From the NCBI GenBank assembly GCA_964534765.1, contig CAZHRJ010000102.1, positions 1 through 11,432 on the forward strand: 11,432 bases of DNA, in the 5' to 3' direction. Both the position numbers and the translations under genes were made by a program. This document shows, piece by piece, positions 1-7,309 of the stretch. The stretch comes from CAZHRJ01 sp964534765 (GTDB taxonomy: Bacteria; Lindowbacteria; 2-12-FULL-62-27). Numbering within the stretch: the first letter of the stretch is position 1; each line of letters opens with the position of its first letter. The notes beneath the pieces were generated by a model, which saw nothing but the letters and a program-made list of their open reading frames with translations, searched no databases and had not been told where the DNA came from.

Positions 1-1
1 G

Positions 2-2293
2 GAGCCGGGACCCGTTGGCGAACTGGCTTTCCTCCTGCGGCTGCCTCGAACAGCCACAATCCGTGTTCTTGAAAACGCCCAGGTCACAAAGTTTTCCGCC
101 GTCGACGGCGCATTCCAGACCATGCTCGCCAAACAGCCCAAACTTGGCCACGACTTCTGCAAGAATCTCCTCAAGCGATACACCGTATCGCTCCAGGGAA
201 TTTCAGAGGCCAACCGGCTATTGAAAACCCTTCAGAGACTCTACGACAATTCCTGCCTCATCCTCGCCTTTCATGCGGCCGAGGCGCTTGAAAAGCAAAC
301 CTTTTTTTCCGGCATCAAATTCGATGAAAAAAACTCCAAGGCTTTTCAACACGGACAGAAAATATATCAACTCCTCTCCCGAAAACAGCTCCTGCCCAAA
401 AAGATCGGACCCGCGATTCTGGAAAAGGACCACTCCGAGGCTCTGGACGTCAAGTACGGCGCCAAAACGGTCCGGGTCGCGGAAATAAAGGAGGCGGACT
501 TTTTCAGGAAACTTCTCGCCAACGTCGAAGGCCATTTCCACGCCCTGGTGGAACTGGACCCGTCACTGATCGTCTTCATCGCCGAACGCCTCGCTTCAAA
601 ACTGCCGGCGGCTAACGCGCTTTTTCTGTCCCACAAGGAAGCCGTTGATGATGCGCTGGGACGATTCATCGGGAAATCGGACAGCATTCTCGCGGATCTG
701 ATCGCGTTGACTGAGGCGGTTTCACCCAAGGGAGATTTGGCGACGCTCAAGACCCACCTTGACGAACTTCTCCATTCCATCTGCCGCCTGGCCCGGCCCT
801 CCGTATCGCAATACATCGATCTATGGGGCATTTCGCCGCCGAAACTGTCAGGCAGCTTCCGCAAGATTGTTTCGGACATGGAAAAGAAGGAGGAGGAGGA
901 CCGGAAGAAAGCCGAGAGGGAAGCCGCCGCGCGTGAAGCGGCATCGGCGGGGAAGGCGGAACCGAAGGTTAAAGACATCCTGCAGCTTTTTGTCACACGG
1001 TTTGCGGCGGATGATCTCAAAACGAAACTGCCCGGTTCCGTTGAGGCCTTCAAGAAGCTGGAGGACAAACTGGATATCCATGGCGACGGCCGAAAGGTCA
1101 AAACGGAACTCTCGAAGGCCTATTGGAATTTTTACCGGACTGTCCTGCGTACCTTTTTTGAGAAGCCGGACGAATTCCCGGCAGAGGCCAGGCTCCTGCT
1201 CAGGTACGGGATGCTGGATGAGACCCTCGTCGAGCCGGATGACGTCGAAGGTCTGGCACACCAACCGTTCACTCAGGTCTGTGACGATTATGCGATCCAT
1301 TACGCGGATGAATGGCTGCGAAAGATCTATGAGGGGAAGGAGGGTCCCAGCAGCACGGAATTGGGTGAGACCTTCCAGGAGGTCGTCAAGCGGGGGGAGG
1401 ATGACGTGAAGACGTATACGGAGGACCCGGAATTTGGGCTTGTGGCTTATGAAGTGGATCATATGCTGAAAAGCGCCGTCCGGATGACCGCGGGCGGGCC
1501 CGCATACAATTTCCCGATTCTCTCAAAGGATTTTTGCGGAAGCGGGCTGGAAAAGAAATTTGTGACAAAAGAAAAGATAGCGGCGGCGGTGAATGATCTG
1601 ATCAAACTGGATTACCGCGTTTTTATGCGCGAAGTCAAAGTGGTCGTCGCCGACAAGGCGTACTTTATCGACAAGGAAATCCGGCCCAATTTTATTCTGC
1701 TGCCCTCTTCCGGGTCGCAGGCCATCTGCTGGCAGGAGCTGGATGGGCGAAGCAAGGAGACGCGGGCAAGGATTGTCCTGCCGACCCTGCTTCAGGGCGA
1801 TTTAAAGGAGATTTTAATGGATGTGTTTGCGAAGTTCCGGTGGAATCTGTGCCGGTCCATCGCCGGCTACAACTGGGCCAATCCCACCGAGGGCGGTTTA
1901 ACCGGAGCGTATTTTGATTATGTCAGTTTCTATAAAAAGAATTCAGAGCTGACAGAGGAGGAAAAATTGAAATGCAAAGAGCAGTTTGACAAGTATCCGG
2001 ACATCGCCAGCAAATTCTCGGCCAATTACAAGGACTGGCTGATCTTTGAGAAGGAGGGCATCCAAAAACTGAATAATATCGCGCGGGGAATTCTATTTAA
2101 ATTCTGTCCTTTTTCAAAACGGATGCGGGAGAATCTGACCAAGTTCCCGGCATTCGAAAAACATGTGTTTAAGGACAACAATCTCAGGACCAAGAAGATT
2201 CAAGAACTGGAAACTCGCATCAAAGCGTTCGAGGTGGAGGGGGTTGAGGTCCCTCAGGAATTCCGGGACGCCATTGACATACAAAAACTTTAG
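2..2293 (+). CDS. Large cyclic-nucleotide-binding-domain protein of unknown output function (5' partial)
   Basis: The frame is open from base 2 with no stop before the ATG at 122, so that ATG is internal and the true start lies upstream of the window; 763 residues are visible. Visible residues 4-19 (bases 11-58) read as a textbook phosphate-binding cassette of a Crp/CAP-type cNMP domain: GELAFLL followed by PRTAT. The Glu normally contacts the ribose 2'-OH and the Arg the cyclic phosphate. Residues 20-55 fit the closing beta strand and C-terminal helices. About 240 further residues follow, perhaps holding a second degenerate cNMP-like fold. A Lys/Glu/Ala-rich, probably coiled or flexible linker lies at about residues 293-321 (bases 878-965). 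Then come some 440 residues that I do not recognise, with no transmembrane stretch, no helix-turn-helix and no obvious catalytic motif. It is probably cytosolic. It converges on the histidine kinase with 10 nt between stop codons. Ligand (cAMP, cGMP or other) and output are unknown. The cNMP assignment is strong; anything beyond it is inference. Confidence 0.85.
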   Translation, partial: EPGPVGELAFLLRLPRTATIRVLENAQVTKFSAVDGAFQTMLAKQPKLGHDFCKNLLKRYTVSLQGISEANRLLKTLQRLYDNSCLILAFHAAEALEKQTFFSGIKFDEKNSKAFQHGQKIYQLLSRKQLLPKKIGPAILEKDHSEALDVKYGAKTVRVAEIKEADFFRKLLANVEGHFHALVELDPSLIVFIAERLASKLPAANALFLSHKEAVDDALGRFIGKSDSILADLIALTEAVSPKGDLATLKTHLDELLHSICRLARPSVSQYIDLWGISPPKLSGSFRKIVSDMEKKEEEDRKKAEREAAAREAASAGKAEPKVKDILQLFVTRFAADDLKTKLPGSVEAFKKLEDKLDIHGDGRKVKTELSKAYWNFYRTVLRTFFEKPDEFPAEARLLLRYGMLDETLVEPDDVEGLAHQPFTQVCDDYAIHYADEWLRKIYEGKEGPSSTELGETFQEVVKRGEDDVKTYTEDPEFGLVAYEVDHMLKSAVRMTAGGPAYNFPILSKDFCGSGLEKKFVTKEKIAAAVNDLIKLDYRVFMREVKVVVADKAYFIDKEIRPNFILLPSSGSQAICWQELDGRSKETRARIVLPTLLQGDLKEILMDVFAKFRWNLCRSIAGYNWANPTEGGLTGAYFDYVSFYKKNSELTEEEKLKCKEQFDKYPDIASKFSANYKDWLIFEKEGIQKLNNIARGILFKFCPFSKRMRENLTKFPAFEKHVFKDNNLRTKKIQELETRIKAFEVEGVEVPQEFRDAIDIQKL

Positions 2294-2303
2294 GCCGGAT
2301 TCG

Positions 2304-3317
2304 TCATTCCCGCGCGGGCAGGACCAGACGAAAAACGCATCCGCCCAGCTGGGGGTGCCGGGCAGTCACCAGTTCCAACTGCCCTCCCAAGGTCTGAGCC
2401 CAGAGCTTCGAAATAAACAAGCCCAAGCCATGGCCATCGGCCGAGGTTGTAAAAAACGGCCGAAATATCTTTTCGACGGATTGGGGCGCTATTCCGGGAC
2501 CGTCATCCATGACATCCACATGTACCCACTGATCCGATTTCGCCAGTCTCACAGAAACTTTTGAGCGCGCGTGCCGAACGGCGTTTTGAAAGAGGTTGTC
2601 GAATATTTCCGTCAGCAGAATTTCATCGGATAAAATCTCGATCCCCTCCGGCTCGGCGAAAAAATCAAACGCGATCGGCGGCCGGCCGTTTAACTGAACC
2701 CATTTCGGTATTAGCCGATCCAATTCAACCGGCCTGACCTCCACGCGCCGCTCCTTGAAGAACGACATGAACTTCTTAAGACGCGCCGTTAATTGACGGG
2801 ATTGGGTCACCAGCATGTCACCGGCCTCCGAATCTCCTTCGGACGCCAGTTTGGCCAATGTGGCCAGGGAGGACAGGGGTGAGGCCAGTTCATGGACAAG
2901 ACCGTCCGCCTGCAGACCCAGCGCCGCCAATTGAGACTGCAGGGCATGCTCCTGCTGGAAACGGGTTTTTTCCGCCCGCTCCGTCAATACCGTTGAAATC
3001 ATGTGATTGTATCCGCTGATCACTTCTCCTATTTCGTCTCTGATCGGAGACTGCGGCATGGGTTCAAACCGGTCCTTTTCGGCCCGAAGAAGTTTCTGAC
3101 GAAGGTCACGCAGGGGAGTCAGAATCCGCCTGCGGATTCGAAAATAGATGGAAACCGGCGTCCAGGCGACAATCAGACCGATCAGACCGGCCGAGACGAA
3201 TCGCAGGTCAGGCATACGGGCCTTGACATAGTGATCCATCGAAACGGCGCACATCAGAAAAAAAACCAGGGCGACCAATGGGACAATCAGCGATAGGGAC
3301 AGATTTCGGCCAAACAT
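2304..3317 (-). CDS. Membrane sensor histidine kinase, HAMP-containing, orphan
   Basis: 337 residues. Two hydrophobic helices (about residues 6-26 and 38-59) enclose a loop of only about a dozen residues, so there is no real periplasmic sensor domain. A HAMP linker spans about 60-112 (TPLRDL and DEIGEV signatures). The dimerisation/phosphoacceptor helix has the H-box HELASPL, with His142 as the predicted phosphorylation site. The ATPase domain shows the N-box (DNLFQNAVRHA, 240-250), G1 (DDGPGI, 271-276), F-box (FRPFF, 285-289) and G2 (GHGLGL, 295-300). All elements needed for autophosphorylation are present. It should sit in the inner membrane, sensing a membrane or cytosolic cue. No response regulator is encoded in the window. 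It starts 12 nt after the upstream membrane protein gene and is probably co-transcribed with it and perhaps with the pilin, so control of surface structures is a reasonable guess. No strong Shine-Dalgarno precedes the ATG. The family call is firm; the signal and partner are unknown. Confidence 0.93.
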   Translation of the reverse strand: MFGRNLSLSLIVPLVALVFFLMCAVSMDHYVKARMPDLRFVSAGLIGLIVAWTPVSIYFRIRRRILTPLRDLRQKLLRAEKDRFEPMPQSPIRDEIGEVISGYNHMISTVLTERAEKTRFQQEHALQSQLAALGLQADGLVHELASPLSSLATLAKLASEGDSEAGDMLVTQSRQLTARLKKFMSFFKERRVEVRPVELDRLIPKWVQLNGRPPIAFDFFAEPEGIEILSDEILLTEIFDNLFQNAVRHARSKVSVRLAKSDQWVHVDVMDDGPGIAPQSVEKIFRPFFTTSADGHGLGLFISKLWAQTLGGQLELVTARHPQLGGCVFRLVLPARE

Positions 3318-3329
3318 GAAAAAAGTATG

Positions 3330-5180
3330 TTACAGGGGAGAAACGCTGTCAATTAACCGAATATCATACCGCCAGACATTCCGATTCCAAAGGGAATAGT
3401 CCACCCGGGCACGGTCGATCCTGGGCTTGTACTGGTTTCGAAGCAGTCCCGCCAGATCCCTGTAGTGGTCCGCCCGTGTCCCGTTTCCGGCTGATACCTC
3501 CAGCGCAGCGAGGAACTCGTAAGCTCTGACGGCCCTCGGCTCAAAATAAATGGCCTGGCTGTACCGCCACTTCTCCTCAGCCGCTGTTCGGGACCAGCGA
3601 ATCCCATCCAGGTAGCTCGGTATCTCCGCCGGTTGCAACTGATTCAAGGCGAACATGAGAAATCGACTTTTCTGAAATAGAACTCCGCCGTCCGGATCGA
3701 GGCGCGGGAACCCTGTGTCCGGATCTCCTTTATTCATCGACTGGGAGTAAAAGTATGCCCCATAATACATCGCCGTTCCGGGGTCGTCGGCGAGTTTCAA
3801 GGCGCGCTCAATAAAGCCATGCGCCCGCTCCGGATCCTTCATTTCCAGAGACAGCTGTGCCGCGGATAGCAAGGGCTGAACGTCCCAGGTCCTCCCTCGA
3901 TGGGCTTCCTCATAGGCTTCCAGGGCTTCCACCCTGTTCCCCTGCCGCTCCTGCGCGAGGCCGATCCATAGAGACTGGCGAGCAAAAAGATCATGGATGC
4001 CCAACCACAGACAGGCGATCGAAAGAATCATCCATGCCAATCGAACCGGTGATGTGGTCTTCGGCATCAGAGGGATCGAATACCGGATCGTGAGGGAGAA
4101 CAGCCCGACCAGAGCCATCCAGCGAATAAAGGACAGGCGTTCCGTGATGCCGATCATCAGCTCGAAGAGAAACGCCGGAGCCCAGAGAACGCCGGCACGC
4201 CGAGGCCAGCTTGTCTCAGACATCCGTGCCATGCCCGAGAGCATGCAGATGGCGCTCAGGAGAAATGCGAGGATGGTCGCCATCCCGAGAATGCCAAGTT
4301 CCGCGGCCCACTGAAATACAATGTTATGGGCATGATCATTGACTCTGGCATACATCGAAATAGATTCCGGATCCGGAACGGGGAAACTTCGAGAAAACGA
4401 CGCCAGTAAAAATCGACCGGGACCCGCGCCGCCAGGAAATTCCGAAAAAATCCCGGCCGCCAGAAAATATATTTTTGGCCGCAGTTCGGCGTGGGGATTT
4501 ACCTCCATGCGCCCGAGAGTCAACGCGCCCGCGGCCATCAGGGCAATCAAGGCGACGGCCAGCGCGAGTTTAACGGAACGGCGAAAAAGGATCCAGTGCA
4601 TGAAAAGGACAAGTCCTAATCCCACAAGTGCGGATCGACTGCCGTTGAAATATATCCCGGCCAGCAACAGAATCGAAACACCGGAATAAACCGCCCGGGC
4701 GATGGGCTCGGCGGCCAAATGCCGGCGAGTCATCGTCACTGCCATCGCGCCAAGCACGATCTGAGCCTCCGCGCTTCGGGGATGACCGAATCCGCGGATG
4801 GGAAGATCCAGAAGGGGCTGGACAAGATAAAGACCGCTGAGCGCCACACCGCAATACTGGATGGTTCTCATCAGCGTTTCGACTGTTTGTTCTTCCGTGC
4901 AGCAGGTCGGGATGAAGAGGGCGAGGAAAAAAAAGATCCATATCCATGTTCCCAATTGAAGACAAGCTTGAGTCCATTCAAACGTCATCCCATATACGAC
5001 GACCAGCGGCGCCAGAAAAATGGCCAGAACATGGACCCGGAGGGGCCTATCCTGAAGCAAAAGAGCGCCGCACAGCGCGGCGCCCCCACTCCACCAGCAT
5101 TCGAACAACTTCCATCCGCTGGTGACTTCTGAGAAAACAAGCAACAAAAAGAAAACAACCGTCAAGACAAACGAGGCCAC
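3330..5180 (-). CDS. Wzy/O-antigen ligase superfamily membrane protein with C-terminal TPR-like tail; possible pilin O-glycosyltransferase
   Basis: 616 residues from a GTG start. An in-frame TAA at 5211-5213 and no other good start codon leave GTG 5180 as the best choice; its ribosome site is weak. Residues 1-400 contain roughly ten hydrophobic segments. The Wzy_C (O-antigen ligase/polymerase) signatures are visible: NGSRSALVG at 179-187, GAGPGRF at 251-257, and HAHNIVFQWAAELGILG at 283-299, the large-loop His that is typical of WaaL, Wzy and PglL. After the last membrane helix (about 380-398), residues 400-585 form a soluble helical region with TPR-like repeats (about 402-465 and 530-580). 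Enzymes of this superfamily move lipid-linked glycan in the periplasm onto lipid A core, a growing polymer, or a protein. It lies 79 nt downstream of a pilin gene, which favours pilin glycosylation (TfpO/PglL-like), but O-antigen ligase or Wzy polymerase remain possible. No glycosyltransferase or flippase genes are nearby. It is likely co-transcribed with the kinase 12 nt downstream. Confidence 0.85.
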   Translation of the reverse strand: MASFVLTVVFFLLLVFSEVTSGWKLFECWWSGGAALCGALLLQDRPLRVHVLAIFLAPLVVVYGMTFEWTQACLQLGTWIWIFFFLALFIPTCCTEEQTVETLMRTIQYCGVALSGLYLVQPLLDLPIRGFGHPRSAEAQIVLGAMAVTMTRRHLAAEPIARAVYSGVSILLLAGIYFNGSRSALVGLGLVLFMHWILFRRSVKLALAVALIALMAAGALTLGRMEVNPHAELRPKIYFLAAGIFSEFPGGAGPGRFLLASFSRSFPVPDPESISMYARVNDHAHNIVFQWAAELGILGMATILAFLLSAICMLSGMARMSETSWPRRAGVLWAPAFLFELMIGITERLSFIRWMALVGLFSLTIRYSIPLMPKTTSPVRLAWMILSIACLWLGIHDLFARQSLWIGLAQERQGNRVEALEAYEEAHRGRTWDVQPLLSAAQLSLEMKDPERAHGFIERALKLADDPGTAMYYGAYFYSQSMNKGDPDTGFPRLDPDGGVLFQKSRFLMFALNQLQPAEIPSYLDGIRWSRTAAEEKWRYSQAIYFEPRAVRAYEFLAALEVSAGNGTRADHYRDLAGLLRNQYKPRIDRARVDYSLWNRNVWRYDIRLIDSVSPL

Positions 5181-5238
5181 GGCCCTACCCTGAACGCGGC
5201 CCGTCGTTTTTTACTTCGCTGCTGTTCACCCCTCCATC

Positions 5239-5263
5239 AAAAAAAGGTAAAGGCGAAGCTTAC
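5239..5263 (-). terminator. Weak terminator or attenuator at the end of the pilin gene
   Basis: Read on the minus strand, GTAAG (containing the pilin TAA stop) can pair with CTTTAC across a 7-nt loop, giving five pairs including one G-U. A single C and then seven T follow. The stem is too weak for an efficient intrinsic terminator. It could, however, reduce transcription from the abundant pilin into the downstream membrane protein gene. This is a reading by eye without an energy calculation. Confidence 0.3.
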
Positions 5264-5646
5264 GGGCAGTCCGTCCCGGCCGTTTCAACCAAACCTTTCG
5301 TACTCTCGAACTTCGTCCAACAACTGGCCTTAGCCGGACAGGTGATGGTGTAATTGGTACCGCTACTGGCCATGGTTACGTAATTGAGATCGGTCAGTCC
5401 ACCTTCCGGAAGGTTATCCAAATAGGTGGTCGTCAGGCCAGCCACTGCACTCGGGACATAACCCAAGTCCATGTTGTACATTTGAACGGCGGATTTCACC
5501 GCTGCGGTGTCCGCCTGACAGCGTCCCACGCGGGCCTTGTCCATAGCCTTCATCAACTTAGGAATGGCTGCCGCAGCCAGAATTCCAATGATCGTGATAA
5601 CGACCAGAAGCTCAATCAGCGTAAATCCTTTTTGCTTTTTATGCAT
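5260..5646 (-). CDS. Type IV pilin-like / pseudopilin protein (prepilin)
   Basis: 128 residues. The N-terminus is a class III prepilin signal: the short basic leader MHKKQKG, cleavage expected between Gly7 and Phe8, then FTLIELLVVITIIGILAAAA with the conserved Glu5 of the mature protein (Glu12 here). Prepilin peptidase would cleave and N-methylate it and the hydrophobic helix would pack in a pilus or pseudopilus. The helix continues into a spine resembling GspG/PilA proteins (the YNMDLGYVPS stretch). The C-terminal part is short, with Thr/Ser-rich sequence around 91-102 and four cysteines (43, 103, 109, 127), one pair of which could close the usual C-terminal disulfide loop. The calcium-binding end typical of GspG is not evident, so a type IV pilin or minor pilin is preferred over a T2SS major pseudopilin. 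The ATG is supported by a strong ribosome site. No assembly ATPase, platform protein or prepilin peptidase gene is present, so it must rely on machinery encoded elsewhere. Confidence 0.93.
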   Translation of the reverse strand: MHKKQKGFTLIELLVVITIIGILAAAAIPKLMKAMDKARVGRCQADTAAVKSAVQMYNMDLGYVPSAVAGLTTTYLDNLPEGGLTDLNYVTMASSGTNYTITCPAKASCWTKFESTKGLVETAGTDCP

Positions 5647-5794
5647 CAGAAACCTCCTCTTTTAGTCTTGTCTGACATCCTATATGCAATTTCTATTCAA
5701 ATACTAGGTATATCAGTAAAAATCTGTCTAATCTTCTTATTTATAGATAATTGCCAATAGGTAAAAAAAATAGGAAAAGGATTGTCAAGTCAAA
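5647..5794 (-). promoter_or_regulatory. AT-rich spacer with the probable pilin promoter
   Basis: This 148-nt stretch between murF and the pilin is far richer in A and T than the coding sequence around it and carries no gene. It is the only gap on the minus strand large enough for a classical promoter. A candidate sigma-70 pair, read on the minus strand, is TAGACA (5730-5725) and TAGTAT (5706-5701) with 18 nt between, giving a leader of roughly 50 nt. An alternative is an extended -10 (TG-A-TATACC) at 5715-5707. A perfect TTGACA at 5788-5783 lacks a good -10 partner. No convincing sigma-54 site was seen. That a promoter lies here is likely; its exact position is not settled. Confidence 0.4.
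5653..5659 (-). promoter_or_regulatory. Strong Shine-Dalgarno of the pilin gene
   Basis: On the minus strand GAGGAGG ends 6 nt before the ATG of the pilin gene. It is the best ribosome binding site in the window and contrasts with the weak or absent sites of the neighbouring minus-strand genes. That suggests the pilin is translated at a much higher level than its neighbours, and it fixes the start codon. Confidence 0.85.
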
Positions 5795-7284
5795 TCATTG
5801 ACTGATCGCATTCAATTTTGACACACTACGGTTTATCAACTCCGAGACTATTTTCTGAAAATTCAACCGATGTGATGCCTTGATCAGTATCAGCAACCGC
5901 CCGTCGGCTCGGACCCATTGGTTCAACCAAATCAATCCCTCTTCGATCGATGCGGAGTGGATGTAATTCTTTGCCTTTCCTCCGGCGCGGACGAAGCCCC
6001 GCTTGACCCAGTCCGAATGGACTCCGATATACAGAACCCGCCGGGGGGCCGACGCCTGGATCTGCTTACCCAATTGATGATGATAGAAACGCGCGGACGA
6101 TCCAAGTTCCAGCATATCTCCCAGAACCAGGACCACTGACGGCAAGGCGCCCAAGCGGGACTTCAATCGCCGCTTCAATGACGATATCCGCAGGAGGGAT
6201 GCTGCCATCGAACCGGGGTTCGCATTATAACTGTCATCAATCAGGATGTGCCTGCCCAGCCGCCGAACTTCACCGCGACCGGCGGGCAGATTCAACTGAC
6301 TGACCGATTTCTTCATTGCTTTGAGCGGAACCGCAAAGAGAACACCGATTCCAACCGCCAGGAGAATGTTGGTCAATTGATGCTCCCCAAAATTCGGGCA
6401 TCGAAACGAAACTGTCCCTTCCCGGAGTCCGGCCGAACCGGCGGACCGGGAAGTTAAAATGCTCTCCCCGGAGTGAAGCCCAGCAGCCGAAAAAGATATG
6501 GTTCCCAAAGAAACATCAACGTCGCGCAGCCTCAGAGACGCTTCCGGCCGGACGCCGAACGGAATAACCCGCTTTCCGGAGGCCTGCCGGCGCAGAAAGG
6601 GGAAATAGACCGAATCGACCGGCAGAAAGGCCGGAATGCCCTTCCGACTCGCGGTCAGGATTTCCGACTTCGCCGCCGCGATGGCGCGGATCGATTTGAA
6701 AAATCCGATGTGAGCCGGCAAAATGGACGTGATGGCCACGACGTCCGGATCGGCGATGCGGCACAAATCCGCAATCTCACCCGGATGGTTCATCCCGATT
6801 TCCAGAACGCCCGCATGGGTCGTCTCCGTCATTCTCAGCAGCGTCAGAGGCACCCCAATGGCGTTGTTAAAACTCCTCGGCGCCCACACCGTCCGGTACG
6901 TCGACGACAGAATCGCGCTCACAAATTCCTTGGCGCTCGTCTTGCCGTTTGAACCCGTGATCGCCACAATTTTGGCCGCCAGTTTTTTTCGATGCCGGCG
7001 GGCCAGTTCGCCCAGCGCGGCCAGAGTGTCCGGAACCATCACGACAGCCGGCCGACGATCCAAAAGCCCCAATTGACCGGCCGCATCCATCCCCCGCTTC
7101 TCGATCAAAACGCATCCCGCCCCGTTCCGCGCCGCAGTCTCGATAAACGAATGGCCATCCATCTGATCGCCTTTCAGTGCGATGTACAATTTCCCCTCAA
7201 TATCCGGCTCACGGGNNNNNNNNNNCCCGCTGCGACGAACGCGCCCGGCAGGGCGGCCACATCAGCCGTTGTCAGAAGAGGCAT
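5795..7284 (-). CDS. murF: UDP-N-acetylmuramoyl-tripeptide--D-alanyl-D-alanine ligase (interrupted by assembly gap)
   Basis: MurF is the cytosolic ATP-dependent ligase that adds D-Ala-D-Ala to UDP-MurNAc-tripeptide, the last step of the soluble peptidoglycan precursor. Downstream of the gap the three Mur ligase domains are clear: ALKGDQMDGH of the N-terminal substrate domain, the P-loop TGSNGKT (about base 6958 leftwards), FNNAIGVPLTLL, EIGMNHPGEI, and the C-terminal-domain motif IDDSYNANPGSM. An apparent start at 7189 is a TTG inside the gene: the codons before it (REPDIEGKLYIALKG) are the usual DSR..G.LF.ALKG region. Beyond the N run, MPLLTTADVAALPGAFVAAG from ATG 7284 matches a MurF N-terminus, and an in-frame stop lies just upstream of it. 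The two parts are out of frame across exactly 10 N, so the gap length is nominal. The gene starts 25 nt after pfp, with no clear Shine-Dalgarno. Neighbouring murE and mraY are absent. Identity is certain; the N-terminal junction is inferred. Confidence 0.93.
7216..7225. other. Assembly gap of 10 N inside murF
   Basis: Ten ambiguous bases interrupt the first domain of murF. The reading frames on the two sides differ by one base if the gap is taken literally; continuity needs a missing length of 2 modulo 3. By comparison with the usual distance between the MurF start and its DSR motif, I estimate that about 25-35 nt are missing. The flanks end and begin with CCC/GGG-type sequence (ACGGG before, CCCGC after), so a GC-rich hairpin may have broken the assembly. 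Confidence 0.95.
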
Positions 7285-7309
7285 GCGTGGGGCTGGACAG
7301 GATCAGATG

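Noticed and set aside
367..1101. Long minus-strand open frame opposite the plus-strand gene
   Set aside because: Low-complexity Ser/Arg-rich translation typical of the antisense of a GC-rich gene, with no domain or ribosome site; the plus frame has a clear cNMP domain.
759..1409. Plus-strand frame rich in Arg/Pro overlapping the same gene
   Set aside because: Arg-rich composition and full overlap show it is a shifted-frame shadow of the real gene.
2309..2318. Palindrome CCCGCGCGGG as a bidirectional terminator for the convergent genes
   Set aside because: It lies within the kinase coding sequence, leaves almost no loop, and no T run follows on either strand.
5181..5259. Short leader peptide between the pilin and the membrane protein gene
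   Set aside because: A 14-codon frame can be read from a GTG at about 5228, but its ribosome site is too close and nothing else supports it.
5783..5788. Perfect TTGACA (-35 box) on the minus strand downstream of murF
   Set aside because: No acceptable -10 element lies 16-18 nt downstream; kept only as an alternative in the promoter entry.
5763..5802. Inverted repeat GTCAA-TGAT-TTGAC at the end of murF followed by a T-rich stretch
   Set aside because: The stem has only five pairs, mostly A-T, and the T8 run is about 19 nt away, so it does not look like an intrinsic terminator.
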